Below are positions 17,524-26,558 of a DNA stretch of 64,000 nucleotides, in pieces (position 1 is the stretch's first letter; every line of letters begins with the position of its first letter). Both the position numbers and the translations under genes were made by a program. This stretch comes from AAA044-D11 sp965268275 (lineage in GTDB: Bacteria; Actinomycetota; Actinomycetes; Nanopelagicales; Nanopelagicaceae): the NCBI GenBank assembly GCA_965268275.1, contig OZ254168.1, positions 1,116,001 through 1,180,000 on the forward strand, in the 5' to 3' direction. The notes under the pieces were generated by a model. It made no database searches, had not been told where the DNA came from, and saw only the letters and a program-made list of their open reading frames with translations.

Positions 17524-18800
17524 TAGCTACCGTGCTCCCAAGAGTTGAGATATAGCTCTTGAGCTGGAGTTAACTTATCGATTGTTGATCCCATACTCTC
17601 TAACTTCAAGCGAGCAACCTCTTTATCAATCTCGGTTGGAACATCATGCAGACCAGCACCAAGAGTTGCAGCGGCCTTTAACAAATATTCTGCAGTAAGA
17701 GCTTGATCAGAGAATGACATATCCATTACAGATGCTGGGTGACCTTCGGCAGCACCAAGATTTACTAAACGTCCTTCAGCAAGAAGAAGAATGCGGCGAC
17801 CATCAGCCATGACATATTCATCTGTTTGGTGGCGCATCTTTGCATTCTTGCTCTTTGCATTCTGCTCGAGCCAAGCAACATCAATTTCAATGTCGAAGTG
17901 ACCGGCGTTAGAAAGAATTGCACCATCCTTCATCACTTTGAAATGCTCTTCGCGAAGCACATCGCGGTTACCTGTGACAGTTACGTAAATATCGCCATAC
18001 TTAGCAGCTTCTGTCATTGGCATTACGCGGTAGCCCTGCATAAGTGCATCAAGTGCCTTAGTTGGATCGATCTCGGTAATGATTACATCAGCGCCCATTC
18101 CCTTTGCGCGTTCTGCAACGCCCTTTCCACAATAGCCAAAGCCAGCTACCACGAATGTCTTTCCGGCAACAAGTGAATTTGTAGAGCGGAAGATTGCATC
18201 AAGAGTTGATTGGCCAGTTCCAAAACGGTTATCAAACATGTGCTTGGTGTCTGTGTCGTTTACGGCGATCATTGGGAATTTAAGTGCGCCATCTTTTGTC
18301 ATTTGGCTTAAGCGAATAACGCCAGTTGTAGTCTCTTCGCAGCCACCGATAATTCCATCAATTAGTTCAGTGCGGGTTGTGTGCAGAGTATTTACTAAGT
18401 CGCAACCATCATCGAAAACTAAGTGTGGCTTGATATCTAAAGATGCATTGATATGTGAGTAATAACCATCACGATCAACTGCATTTCGAGCAAAGACACT
18501 GATTCCATATTCATGAACAAGTGCTGCGGCTGTGTCATCTTGAGTTGAAAGTGGGTTTGAGGCACAAAGCGCAAGCTCGGCTCCGCCAGCTTTTAGGGCA
18601 CGCATTAGATTCGCAGTCTCAGTTGTTACGTGCATACATGCAGAGATACGGATTCCTTTAAATGGTTGTTCTTTCTCAAAGCGTTCCCGAATTTGTGCCA
18701 AGACTGGCATGTTGCGCTCGGCCCATTCAATTTTTTTCTTACCTTCGGCAGCTAGCGCCGCATTTGCAATGTCGTGTTTTACAGCTGTTTGAACGTTCAC
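17523..18800 (-). CDS. ahcY: Adenosylhomocysteinase
   Basis: Hydrolyses S-adenosylhomocysteine to adenosine and homocysteine, clearing the product inhibitor of methyltransferases; NAD-dependent. Landmarks are CMHVTTETANL in the substrate domain, the catalytic stretch FPMIAVNDTDTKHMFDNR, the NAD-binding VVAGFGYCGKGVAERA, and the conserved C-terminal LDVP-like tail followed by a short KLTPAQELYLNSW segment. At 425 aa it lacks the about 40-residue insert seen in many other forms. The leader is only about 60 bases and holds no SAH riboswitch that I can see. Confidence 0.97.
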   Translation of the reverse strand: MNVQTAVKHDIANAALAAEGKKKIEWAERNMPVLAQIRERFEKEQPFKGIRISACMHVTTETANLMRALKAGGAELALCASNPLSTQDDTAAALVHEYGISVFARNAVDRDGYYSHINASLDIKPHLVFDDGCDLVNTLHTTRTELIDGIIGGCEETTTGVIRLSQMTKDGALKFPMIAVNDTDTKHMFDNRFGTGQSTLDAIFRSTNSLVAGKTFVVAGFGYCGKGVAERAKGMGADVIITEIDPTKALDALMQGYRVMPMTEAAKYGDIYVTVTGNRDVLREEHFKVMKDGAILSNAGHFDIEIDVAWLEQNAKSKNAKMRHQTDEYVMADGRRILLLAEGRLVNLGAAEGHPASVMDMSFSDQALTAEYLLKAAATLGAGLHDVPTEIDKEVARLKLESMGSTIDKLTPAQELYLNSWEHGS

Positions 18801-18860
18801 GAATGACTCCTATTAAACCTTGAATGAGAGGCTTCTCAAATTTATGTGTAGGGGCTTAGG

Positions 18861-20240
18861 TTATCGCTTAGCCCTGATGATTGCGAGTAGAGCATCGCGA
18901 GCCTTGATCATTTGGGCCTCGGTATCGCCTTCGACATTTAAACGCAGCAACGGCTCGGTATTGGATGCACGGACATTGAACCAATACTTGGGACCAGTCA
19001 AGGTGATGCCATCTAACTCATCAATTTCAAAACTCTTGTATTCCGCAAGAATTGCGGCAATGGCACCTGGGACATCAGCAACTTCTGAGTTTATTTCACC
19101 GCTTGAAACGTAGCGATTAAATGGCTTCAAAAGATTTGATAAAGAACTCTTACCGGAAGCTAACTCTGTTAGAGCAAAAAGTGCTGCCAACATTCCAGAA
19201 TCTGCTCGCCAAAAATCTGCAAAGTAAAAATGGCCAGAATGTTCGCCACCAAAGATTGCACCAGAATCTGCCATCATTTTTTTGATAAAAGAATGTCCCA
19301 CTCTAGAGCGAAGCGGCTTGCCACCATTTTCTAGAATTATCTCTGGAACTGCTTTAGATGAAATCAAATTATAAATAATTGTCGATCCTGGCTTTCGTTT
19401 CAGTTCGCGAACTGCAATCAATGCCGTTAGTGCTGATGGATTAACCAGAGCACCTTTCTCGTCAATTAAGAAACAGCGATCAGCATCGCCATCAAATGCA
19501 AGTCCAATATCTGCCTTCTCTTTTAAAACTCGTTTCTGCAAATCAACTAGATTCTTGGGATCAATTGGGTTCGCCTCGTGATTTGGAAAATTTCCATCTA
19601 ATTCGAAGAACATCGGAATTATCTCGACATTTAAGCGCGACATAACCGCGGGCGCAGTGTGGCCGGCCATTCCATTTCCGGCATCAATCACGACTTTAAG
19701 TTTTCGCTGTGTTGAATTCGCCTCTTCTATTTCTGGGAAGAGTGCAATTAAGAAATCAACATACTCTTCCAGTAAATCCTGTTTGCTCTCTTTCCCGACC
19801 GGGCGGTTTGTGATTGGTAATCCTTCGAGAATAAATTGCTTTATCCGGTGTAATCCTGAATCTTGACCGATTGGAACAGCGCCACTCTTACATAACTTAA
19901 CGCCGTTATAGGCAGCTGGATTGTGGCTTGCCGTAAACATTGCGCCTGGCATATTTAACTTGCCGGCAGCGAAATACAACATATCTGTGGATGCCAGCCC
20001 GATTCGAATTACATCCATGCCTTGCGAAGTTGCGCCATCCGAGAATGCATCAGCAAGCTTTGGTGATGATGGGCGCATATCTTCACCAATAATTATTGTT
20101 GAGGGTTCACGTTCTTCTTGAAGAAAGCGGGCATATGCACCGCCAAGAACAAATGCAAAATCTGGAGTTATCTGTGTTTCAACAAGGCCTCGAACATCGT
20201 ATGCCTTAATTATCGAGTTCAAGAACTCACTATTAAACAT
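18861..20240 (-). CDS. manB: Phosphomannomutase/phosphoglucomutase
   Basis: Alpha-D-phosphohexomutase that interconverts hexose 6- and 1-phosphates, here probably mannose-phosphate for GDP-mannose and envelope glycans. The phosphoserine loop TASHNPAAYNG, metal loop FDGDADR, sugar-binding loop FGGEHSGH and the C-terminal phosphate-binding RASNTEPLLR are all present. Length 459 aa is normal. Its placement beside DUF3499, whiB2 and an NDP-sugar synthase matches the mycobacterial manB region. Confidence 0.95.
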   Translation of the reverse strand: MFNSEFLNSIIKAYDVRGLVETQITPDFAFVLGGAYARFLQEEREPSTIIIGEDMRPSSPKLADAFSDGATSQGMDVIRIGLASTDMLYFAAGKLNMPGAMFTASHNPAAYNGVKLCKSGAVPIGQDSGLHRIKQFILEGLPITNRPVGKESKQDLLEEYVDFLIALFPEIEEANSTQRKLKVVIDAGNGMAGHTAPAVMSRLNVEIIPMFFELDGNFPNHEANPIDPKNLVDLQKRVLKEKADIGLAFDGDADRCFLIDEKGALVNPSALTALIAVRELKRKPGSTIIYNLISSKAVPEIILENGGKPLRSRVGHSFIKKMMADSGAIFGGEHSGHFYFADFWRADSGMLAALFALTELASGKSSLSNLLKPFNRYVSSGEINSEVADVPGAIAAILAEYKSFEIDELDGITLTGPKYWFNVRASNTEPLLRLNVEGDTEAQMIKARDALLAIIRAKR

Positions 20241-20251
20241 AACGCCCCAGA

Positions 20252-20629
20252 TTAATTGGGAATTGCTCGAAGATGACCGCGACGCCCTAATTCAAGCGGC
20301 GGAATTTCAACTCCTGAAATCTCACTTGCGCTCGTATTCTCTCGAGCGCCCGCCTCGCGAACTGCATCTGCAATTGCCATTAAGTCATCGCTCGAAGGAC
20401 CTGCAGGTGCCGCATCTGGCTCTGGTTTAATCACAGTCCAACCGACTGGTGCGCTCATGCGCAAACTATGTTGATCGCAGAGATCATATGCGTGCGGTTC
20501 AGAGAATGTTGCAAGCGGACCGAGCACCGCGGTTGAATCTGCATAAATATAAGTAAGAGTTTTTGTTGCTAAATGCCGGCAGCCAACTCGAGAACAGAGA
20601 CGAGCTGCGCGAGGTTGTGGCCGGGTCAT
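20252..20629 (-). CDS. DUF3499 protein
   Basis: Conserved actinobacterial protein of unknown role, always near manB and whiB2-type genes. The 125-residue reading begins MTRPQPRAARLCSRVGC; a CxxxxC pair near the start and a CDQH motif further on (DLCDQHSLRMSAP) form a likely zinc site, and the stretch YADSTAVLGPLATFSEPHAYDLC is the family signature. I start at 20629 because homologues begin close to this point; the open frame continues 23 codons further upstream without similarity. Confidence 0.85.
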   Translation of the reverse strand: MTRPQPRAARLCSRVGCRHLATKTLTYIYADSTAVLGPLATFSEPHAYDLCDQHSLRMSAPVGWTVIKPEPDAAPAGPSSDDLMAIADAVREAGARENTSASEISGVEIPPLELGRRGHLRAIPN

Positions 20630-20672
20630 ACCTAAGAGATTAGCGTGAACAATCGTAAAAACTTGGGATTTG

Positions 20673-22016
20673 CTAACGAGAAATGATGCGCGCGTCAAGA
20701 ACGGGGATTGCCGAACTTTCTAGTTGTGCTCCTGAAACTAGTGGCAGCGAACTTAAAACCCGTTTTTCTTTGAAGATTATTCCGCCATAAATCTCGTCTC
20801 GCTTTGTGCTAAATCTTGCGCTTACAACACCGCCCTTTGGTGACCAATAAGCGACGTCATTCTCTTTGTTGCCCAAAATTGTCTTGCTGTAAACCTTGCG
20901 ATTCGTGCCGGTCCATTCAATGTTGATTTCTATATTCTTCCCTTGGAACACGACTTCAGGTCGCAAGCCACCAAAATGGAGAGTTGTTTCTTGCAATTGC
21001 TTACTTGATGTAGACCAGGTGAATTCATTGGTTCCGTCAAATGTTCCAGCACTCTTTACTGCGGCAACAATTGGTTGGTCAGCGGTAAGAACTAATGAGA
21101 AATTCTTTGCTTCCAATACTGGCTTAAAGACTATGTCATCAACTTTTCCACCTTTAATGTTGATGTCATCCAATTCAATTGGAGCGAAAGATCCATCACT
21201 GGCAATTAACTTTGCCCGAACATTTGCGTTGACACTTCCTGGCGCCAAAATCCGCAGCATCTGCGAAGTATTGCGTCCAGTGAGAGCCACATTATTTATT
21301 GCAGGAATAACCAGACGTTTTGCCGGATTTGCACTCTGAGAGACAAAATCTGAACCTAGGTTTTGTAATCCACGTTGACGCTGATCATGTAAGAACATAG
21401 TTACGCGACCAGATCTAGTGATTGCATGTATGACTACAGAACTTTCACCTGGGGCTAACGCATCTAGGTAAATCTGCTTGCTTGAATTCTTCGCTACACG
21501 AATAGAATTCACGGGAGAAACAGCATTTGGCGTATAAACAAATAGATCAACGACCGAAGTACTTAAACCACTATTTACTATCTGGATAGATGACTTACTG
21601 ATAACCGATCCGGAGCCTCCAACAAACCACTGGTCACTCTCGTTGATTGAACAAATCGCAGTTGCCAGAGAATTTGATTGATTTCTGGTTACGTTGATTG
21701 ATGTCTCGCTGTTTCCATCTACTAATACCGGTTTGGACGAGAGATAAAAAGTAGTTCTAGCCTTTGACAGCGCGTTCTTAGCTGTTGGGATTTGTCGAAC
21801 CAGAGTTTTCGACGAAGGAAGAACTGAAGTTGAGGTTCCACTGCTTAAATTTCCAGGGCAGACTGTTGCTGGATATGACTTGATAGTTGAAACGCCAGAG
21901 TTACTTGGATTGAAAAGAAGAATTCCTGAAATAGTTAGAATAAAAATCGACAGGGCAGCAATTGCTCGGTGGTCGAGGGTTTTGAGCGAAATTACCCAAT
22001 TAGGTATTTTGATCAT
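20673..22016 (-). CDS. DUF5719 secreted/membrane-anchored protein
   Basis: Actinobacterial DUF5719 family. One N-terminal hydrophobic helix (about residues 17-36, AIAALSIFILTISGILLF) acts as signal anchor; the remainder is a beta-rich extracellular region with many Ser/Thr/Asn and repeated immunoglobulin-like strands. The start codon overlaps the glycosyltransferase stop by four bases. It is probably part of the same envelope-glycan operon. Function unknown. Confidence 0.8.
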   Translation of the reverse strand: MIKIPNWVISLKTLDHRAIAALSIFILTISGILLFNPSNSGVSTIKSYPATVCPGNLSSGTSTSVLPSSKTLVRQIPTAKNALSKARTTFYLSSKPVLVDGNSETSINVTRNQSNSLATAICSINESDQWFVGGSGSVISKSSIQIVNSGLSTSVVDLFVYTPNAVSPVNSIRVAKNSSKQIYLDALAPGESSVVIHAITRSGRVTMFLHDQRQRGLQNLGSDFVSQSANPAKRLVIPAINNVALTGRNTSQMLRILAPGSVNANVRAKLIASDGSFAPIELDDINIKGGKVDDIVFKPVLEAKNFSLVLTADQPIVAAVKSAGTFDGTNEFTWSTSSKQLQETTLHFGGLRPEVVFQGKNIEINIEWTGTNRKVYSKTILGNKENDVAYWSPKGGVVSARFSTKRDEIYGGIIFKEKRVLSSLPLVSGAQLESSAIPVLDARIISR

Positions 22017-25000
22017 GAAAGATTTTCCTTGGATAGATCTCGGCGGCGGCGCCCGGCTGGCAATGCCAGAATAAGAACTACTAGAAATGAAATTACCTGA
22101 AGTGAAATAAGTGCCCGGTGTTCAGTGCCATCGTGAATCAGAGAGATTGGTCCAATCTCTGCCACGTCAAAATAAGGTAATCCAAGTGGTGACCGCATCA
22201 ATTCAACGCTTGCACCATTTACGATCAGTTTCCAACCCTCATCAAATTTTTCGGCAACCGTTACGGTTCCTGGTGTCATGAGGTTATCGGTGGCGCCGAT
22301 GTTTGATGAATTCAATGCAGTAACAGCGCCTGTTGCATCGGTTACAGAGACGCGAGAATTACTTCCAACAATCTGCCAAATAATTCCGGAATTGGTTGAA
22401 GAGCTGCGGGTAAAGCCGCCGATTCCATCGATAGTGCGCGCGATGTTCTCATCCACTGGTTTCTTTAAATATACATATTGAATTCCTTGAGCGCCTAAAT
22501 CTTTGCTAGATGTTATTCCGGCACCACTCATTAAATCGATGACTGCGCTATTTACTGCTTTAGGAATTCGAACTGCTACATCTGGATCCCCTATTTGTAA
22601 ATCAGAACCCCTGGTAATGAAGTAGTTCAATTGATCTTCAGTTTTCCCAATAACTAAAGTTTTTGGTCTAATTGGAGTATCGCTAAGGGATGCAATAAAA
22701 GCTGGAACAACTTCACTCTTCCCACCGATAACCGCTGAATTTGCACCACTTGTAACTGCCCAAGTGCTTGTAGCCAATAAAGATAAAACTGTAAAAAAGA
22801 CCGCGAAGGCGGAGGCGAAATGTCCGAGACCAAGCTTTGAATCTTTAAGGTTCGGAATCAATTTTGATGCCACGTGCAGCGTCGGTAGAAGAATAAGAAC
22901 TTGAATAAAGATTATTACTGAACCAGTCCAAACTTTTCCGCTGCTGCCATGTCCTGAAATATTGATTTGCGAAAGCAAGGCCGCTAGCGCTAGCAGGAAA
23001 ATCGCTGCTGAAACGTCGATTGGAAACTTCTTTGAAATAAGCAGAGCAAAGAAGAAAATGATAAACGGTGCTACCAACCAAGCTGGCACGCCTGAAACTC
23101 CACCGGGATTCATAGAAAGAATTTCAAGAAGCGAACCACCTGACAGAGGTAATCCTGGTTCTAAGAGAACCTGAGATGGGTTAAGGATCAATCTTGCCGA
23201 CCATGGAAGAGTTAAGAGAACCGGAATAAGCGCGAAAGCGAAAAATCTCCGAATTCGAGAGAGTTCAGCAGTCATTAAGAATTTAATTGCTCCGGTGCTT
23301 CGGATCTCTTCGCGTCGAATAATTAAAGCATTTAAAAATAGCCCAATAAAAATAAGGGTCCAGATGGCAAGAAAGAGGGAAGAGAATGCTGAAAGTAGTG
23401 AAGCTAGTAATGCGAGTGAGTAAGTTCTTCGCCAGCTCATTCTTTCAAAATCAAGTGCTCGTGGCATCAGACCTAGCAAAATTGGAGCGAGCAGTGCAAT
23501 TACCAAAGTCCCGAGCCGGCCTTGATTGATGCTATTCCAAATCACCGGAGACAGACCGTAGATCAGGCCACCAATAACTGCGACCTGGATTGATAATCCA
23601 AATCGTCTTGCGCTTCGATACATAACAAAAAATGCGAGTGGTGGAATCAGCAAGAAAAAGATCGTTATGAAGAGCCAGACTTTTCCAAAAGTTAAAAGCG
23701 ACGCGATAGCAAGAATTACCATCCAAGGTGGTGAATATTCTGCAGAACCCATTCCGACGATATGCCAAGATTCGATATATTTTGAAATCAAATCCATCGC
23801 ACCGCTTGGTGAAGCTGGTAGTGCGCCACCACTTATTGAACCAAATCTATTTCTAGATGCAATCAATGAAATCAGGAATGTGGTTGCCAAGCCAAATAAT
23901 AATGGCCGGTTTCGAAGCGTCTGCCAATTGGATTTACGAGATTTAATGACAATGTCTTCGTCAAAATTCTCATCTATAACCCCAATATCTGCATATGACA
24001 TTGGCTCATCTGCGACATCATCTGCAACTTCATTGGTCTTAAAAAACTTTCGAAGTGCATAACTCGCCTGTTCGATAGCAAGTCGGATTTGGCTTCCTGG
24101 TGGTGGGATAAATTCACGAATTATTCGAGGTGAAAGTAATCTCTTGGATTTTCTGATCTTTCTTGCAGCTAGTAAATCTTGAGGCTTAATAATCAGTAAG
24201 CCGACTGCAGCAATTTCGTCTGCGGCATAACCTGGAAGTTTGGCAATTAAATATCCAATTGCGCGAATTGCAGCACTTCCAACTATTTGTAGTGCAATCC
24301 AGGGCAATAACCACCAGGATGCATTTGCAAGAAGAACATATGCCGCATTCTTGCGATCTAACAGTCTTGGACGATGAAGGAATGCTTCCTCAACATCCAC
24401 ACTTCGAAGTTCGGATGCTGCAGCTTCAACGTGATAAACCAGGGCTTGTGGCGCTGTTAAGACCGAAAACCCGGCAACTCTTGCACGCCAACCCAAATCA
24501 ACATCATCCCTAAAGAGGGCAAGGTTCGGATCTAATCCACCTAAATCTTCAAATACTTTTCGCCGGGCCAACATGGCGGCCGTGCTTACGGATAAAACTT
24601 CTGTTGGTTGATCGTATTGACCTTGATCTTGCTCTCGCGGATCTAACCCCGTCCACCTAGCACCATTTACTGCAATGCTGATTCCAACTTCAAGTAGGTG
24701 CTTGCGGTCATACCAACCAAGTAACTTTGGGCCGACAAATGCAACTTGTGGTTTATCCGCTAAACCATCAATCAAATTTTTTAGCGCTGACCTAGTTGGA
24801 GCGCAGTCGTCATGAAGTATCCAGATTAATTCTTCTTGATCATCAGACTTTAATTTTTTTGCCGAACCTAGTGCTAAGGCAATTGCATCACCGAATCCGG
24901 CATCTCGATCAGTTTTTACAACAGTGATACCCGCATTTGAAATCATCTTTGCAGAGTTATCGATCGAACCGGTATCAACTGCAACTATGCGATCAACACT

Positions 25001-25096
25001 TCTGGTCTGCGCAGAAATTGCCGCAATCGCTTCTGGTAACCAATCTTGGCCATCATGCGAAACCAATATCGCAGTAACGAAAAAATTGTCAGCCAC
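22013..25096 (-). CDS. Large family 2 glycosyltransferase with multi-pass C-terminal half
   Basis: Probable envelope polysaccharide glycosyltransferase. Residues 1-250 form a GT-A domain: TAILVSHDGQDWLPEAIAAI at the start, DTGSIDNSA, the metal-binding HDDCAP and the acceptor-site FRDDVDLGWR. Several membrane helices begin near residue 258, and from about 395 to 790 there are ten or more more helices, a GT-C-like membrane region, then an extracellular C-terminal part and a last helix (LISLQVISFLVVLILALPAG). Length 1027 aa. It sits between whiB2 and DUF5719, as in many actinobacteria. Donor and acceptor are unknown. Confidence 0.88.
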   Translation of the reverse strand: MADNFFVTAILVSHDGQDWLPEAIAAISAQTRSVDRIVAVDTGSIDNSAKMISNAGITVVKTDRDAGFGDAIALALGSAKKLKSDDQEELIWILHDDCAPTRSALKNLIDGLADKPQVAFVGPKLLGWYDRKHLLEVGISIAVNGARWTGLDPREQDQGQYDQPTEVLSVSTAAMLARRKVFEDLGGLDPNLALFRDDVDLGWRARVAGFSVLTAPQALVYHVEAAASELRSVDVEEAFLHRPRLLDRKNAAYVLLANASWWLLPWIALQIVGSAAIRAIGYLIAKLPGYAADEIAAVGLLIIKPQDLLAARKIRKSKRLLSPRIIREFIPPPGSQIRLAIEQASYALRKFFKTNEVADDVADEPMSYADIGVIDENFDEDIVIKSRKSNWQTLRNRPLLFGLATTFLISLIASRNRFGSISGGALPASPSGAMDLISKYIESWHIVGMGSAEYSPPWMVILAIASLLTFGKVWLFITIFFLLIPPLAFFVMYRSARRFGLSIQVAVIGGLIYGLSPVIWNSINQGRLGTLVIALLAPILLGLMPRALDFERMSWRRTYSLALLASLLSAFSSLFLAIWTLIFIGLFLNALIIRREEIRSTGAIKFLMTAELSRIRRFFAFALIPVLLTLPWSARLILNPSQVLLEPGLPLSGGSLLEILSMNPGGVSGVPAWLVAPFIIFFFALLISKKFPIDVSAAIFLLALAALLSQINISGHGSSGKVWTGSVIIFIQVLILLPTLHVASKLIPNLKDSKLGLGHFASAFAVFFTVLSLLATSTWAVTSGANSAVIGGKSEVVPAFIASLSDTPIRPKTLVIGKTEDQLNYFITRGSDLQIGDPDVAVRIPKAVNSAVIDLMSGAGITSSKDLGAQGIQYVYLKKPVDENIARTIDGIGGFTRSSSTNSGIIWQIVGSNSRVSVTDATGAVTALNSSNIGATDNLMTPGTVTVAEKFDEGWKLIVNGASVELMRSPLGLPYFDVAEIGPISLIHDGTEHRALISLQVISFLVVLILALPAGRRRRDLSKENLS

Positions 25097-25115
25097 AGCT
25101 GAATGGAAATTAAGG

Positions 25116-25388
25116 TTAGGCAGAACGGCGCTTTAGGCGACGACGCTCACGTTCGGAGAGGCCTCCCCAAATGCCGAAACGCTCATCATGTGCGAGCGCA
25201 TATTCCAAGCACTCACCGCGAACATCGCAAGAGAGACAGACTCGCTTGGCTTCACGTGTTGAACCACCCTTTTCAGGGAAGAAAGCTTCTGGATCGGTTT
25301 GAGCGCATAGGGCACGCTCTTGCCAGGAAAGTTCGATACCGTCGCTGTTGATTACGCCTTGAATTTCAATTGGGCGTGGATCGCTCAT
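25116..25388 (-). CDS. whiB2: WhiB2/WhmD-type iron-sulfur regulator
   Basis: Wbl protein; WhiB/WhiB2/WhmD controls septation together with WhiA in Streptomyces and mycobacteria. Cluster cysteines are at 28, 51, 54 and 60, followed by FGIWGG near 71-76 and the basic tail SERERRRLKRRSA. The acidic/hydrophobic N-terminal extension of about 20 residues is normal. AAGGAG lies seven bases before the ATG. The upstream region contains a perfect palindrome that may be its operator. Confidence 0.95.
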   Translation of the reverse strand: MSDPRPIEIQGVINSDGIELSWQERALCAQTDPEAFFPEKGGSTREAKRVCLSCDVRGECLEYALAHDERFGIWGGLSERERRRLKRRSA

Positions 25389-25453
25389 ACGGATACTCCT
25401 TATAAATCTTGGCCACCCAGATCTGATTAGACCAGGCGGGTTTACTAAGAGAA

Positions 25454-25467
25454 TTACACGCGTGTAA
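25454..25467. promoter_or_regulatory. 14-bp perfect palindrome upstream of whiB2
   Basis: TTACACGCGTGTAA reads the same on both strands and lies 66 bases before the whiB2 start, a plausible place for an operator or an activator site. A sequence sharing GAATTACACGC with its left arm occurs at 29124-29134 in the uraA leader. Confidence 0.5.
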
Positions 25468-25586
25468 CTCGATTAAGTCAAGTTATTTCACACAGTATTT
25501 ACGCTCAAATCCAATAAATTTCAAAGAAAAAGCGGAAATATCGGCAATTTTGGGCAATGTTTAATCCAGTTTTCGGTGATTGGGAA

Positions 25587-26534
25587 TTAATAGCCAAAGT
25601 AATTGTCGACAGCAATTACATTTGCCGGGACCTGGAATCCATCGGCTACAAAACAATTCTTAAGTCTGGTCCCCGCTCCCACTACCGCGTTTTCACCGAT
25701 CACCGAACCATCCACTTGGGCCAAACTCTCGATTCGAGCGCCCCGCCCAATTACAGAACCACCAGAAATAACTGCATCGGCGGCAATTACTGAATCAGGT
25801 AAAGCTAAAAATTGCTTACTCATTTCAAAAACTAGATCCCGAGATGCTTTAAGTAGCGCTGCCGGAGTTCCGATATCTAACCAATAAGACTTATCAATAA
25901 ATCCAAATACCTTGGCGCCATTTGATAACAATTGAGGAAACGTTTCGCGTTCAACACTGATCACCTTTCCAAATGGAATCGAATCAATAATTTCACGGTT
26001 AAAAATGTAGCAACCAGCATTGATGATATTAGTTGGTGGGTTTTCCATTTTCTCGTTAAATGCAGTTACTCGTCCCGAGCCAACTAATTCGACTGCGCCA
26101 TAGGCTCTGGCATCCTCTACCTCTGTTAAATACAAAGTTACATCTGCGCCATTTGCTTCATGAGCTTTAAATTGGCCATCTAAATCATGTTTACTTAAAA
26201 CATAGCCATTAAAAATAGCTACAGGGCCACTACCTTCAAGCATTCCTGAAGCATTGCTAATTGCACCACCGGTGCCGAGCGCAACTTCTTCAACGGCATA
26301 CTTAATTGAAATTCCAAAGTTCTTGCCATCGCCAAAATATGGTTCAAAGAGTTCGGCCTTGAAAGATGTTGCTAGAACTATTTCGGTGATACCAGCGCCA
26401 CGAGCTTTAACAATTTGGTGTTCGGTAAATGGGACACCGGCAACCTGCAATATCGGCTTTGGGGTGTTATTGGTTAGCGGTGCCAACCTGGTGCCCCGGC
26501 CACCTACTAAGAGAATTGCGCTTCTGTTGCTCAT
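25587..26534 (-). CDS. NDP-sugar synthase (mannose-1-phosphate guanylyltransferase-like)
   Basis: Nucleotidyltransferase that activates a sugar 1-phosphate; the actinobacterial orthologue next to whiB2/manB is generally taken as GDP-mannose synthase. N-terminal signature LLVGGRGTRLAPLTNNTPKPILQVAG with the catalytic GTR and Lys. The metal-binding Asp usually found in the GD motif is replaced: the sequence reads IFNGYVLSKHDL, so GD is NG here, which is odd. The C-terminus has a few left-handed beta-helix hexads (SVIGRGARIESLAQVDGSVIG). At 315 aa it is somewhat shorter than the usual 350-360. Confidence 0.82.
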   Translation of the reverse strand: MSNRSAILLVGGRGTRLAPLTNNTPKPILQVAGVPFTEHQIVKARGAGITEIVLATSFKAELFEPYFGDGKNFGISIKYAVEEVALGTGGAISNASGMLEGSGPVAIFNGYVLSKHDLDGQFKAHEANGADVTLYLTEVEDARAYGAVELVGSGRVTAFNEKMENPPTNIINAGCYIFNREIIDSIPFGKVISVERETFPQLLSNGAKVFGFIDKSYWLDIGTPAALLKASRDLVFEMSKQFLALPDSVIAADAVISGGSVIGRGARIESLAQVDGSVIGENAVVGAGTRLKNCFVADGFQVPANVIAVDNYFGY

Positions 26535-26558
26535 AGATTGCTCATATTTACTAGATTC

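Noticed and set aside
18801..18860. SAH riboswitch before ahcY
   Set aside because: The leader is only about 60 bases and shows no conserved core.
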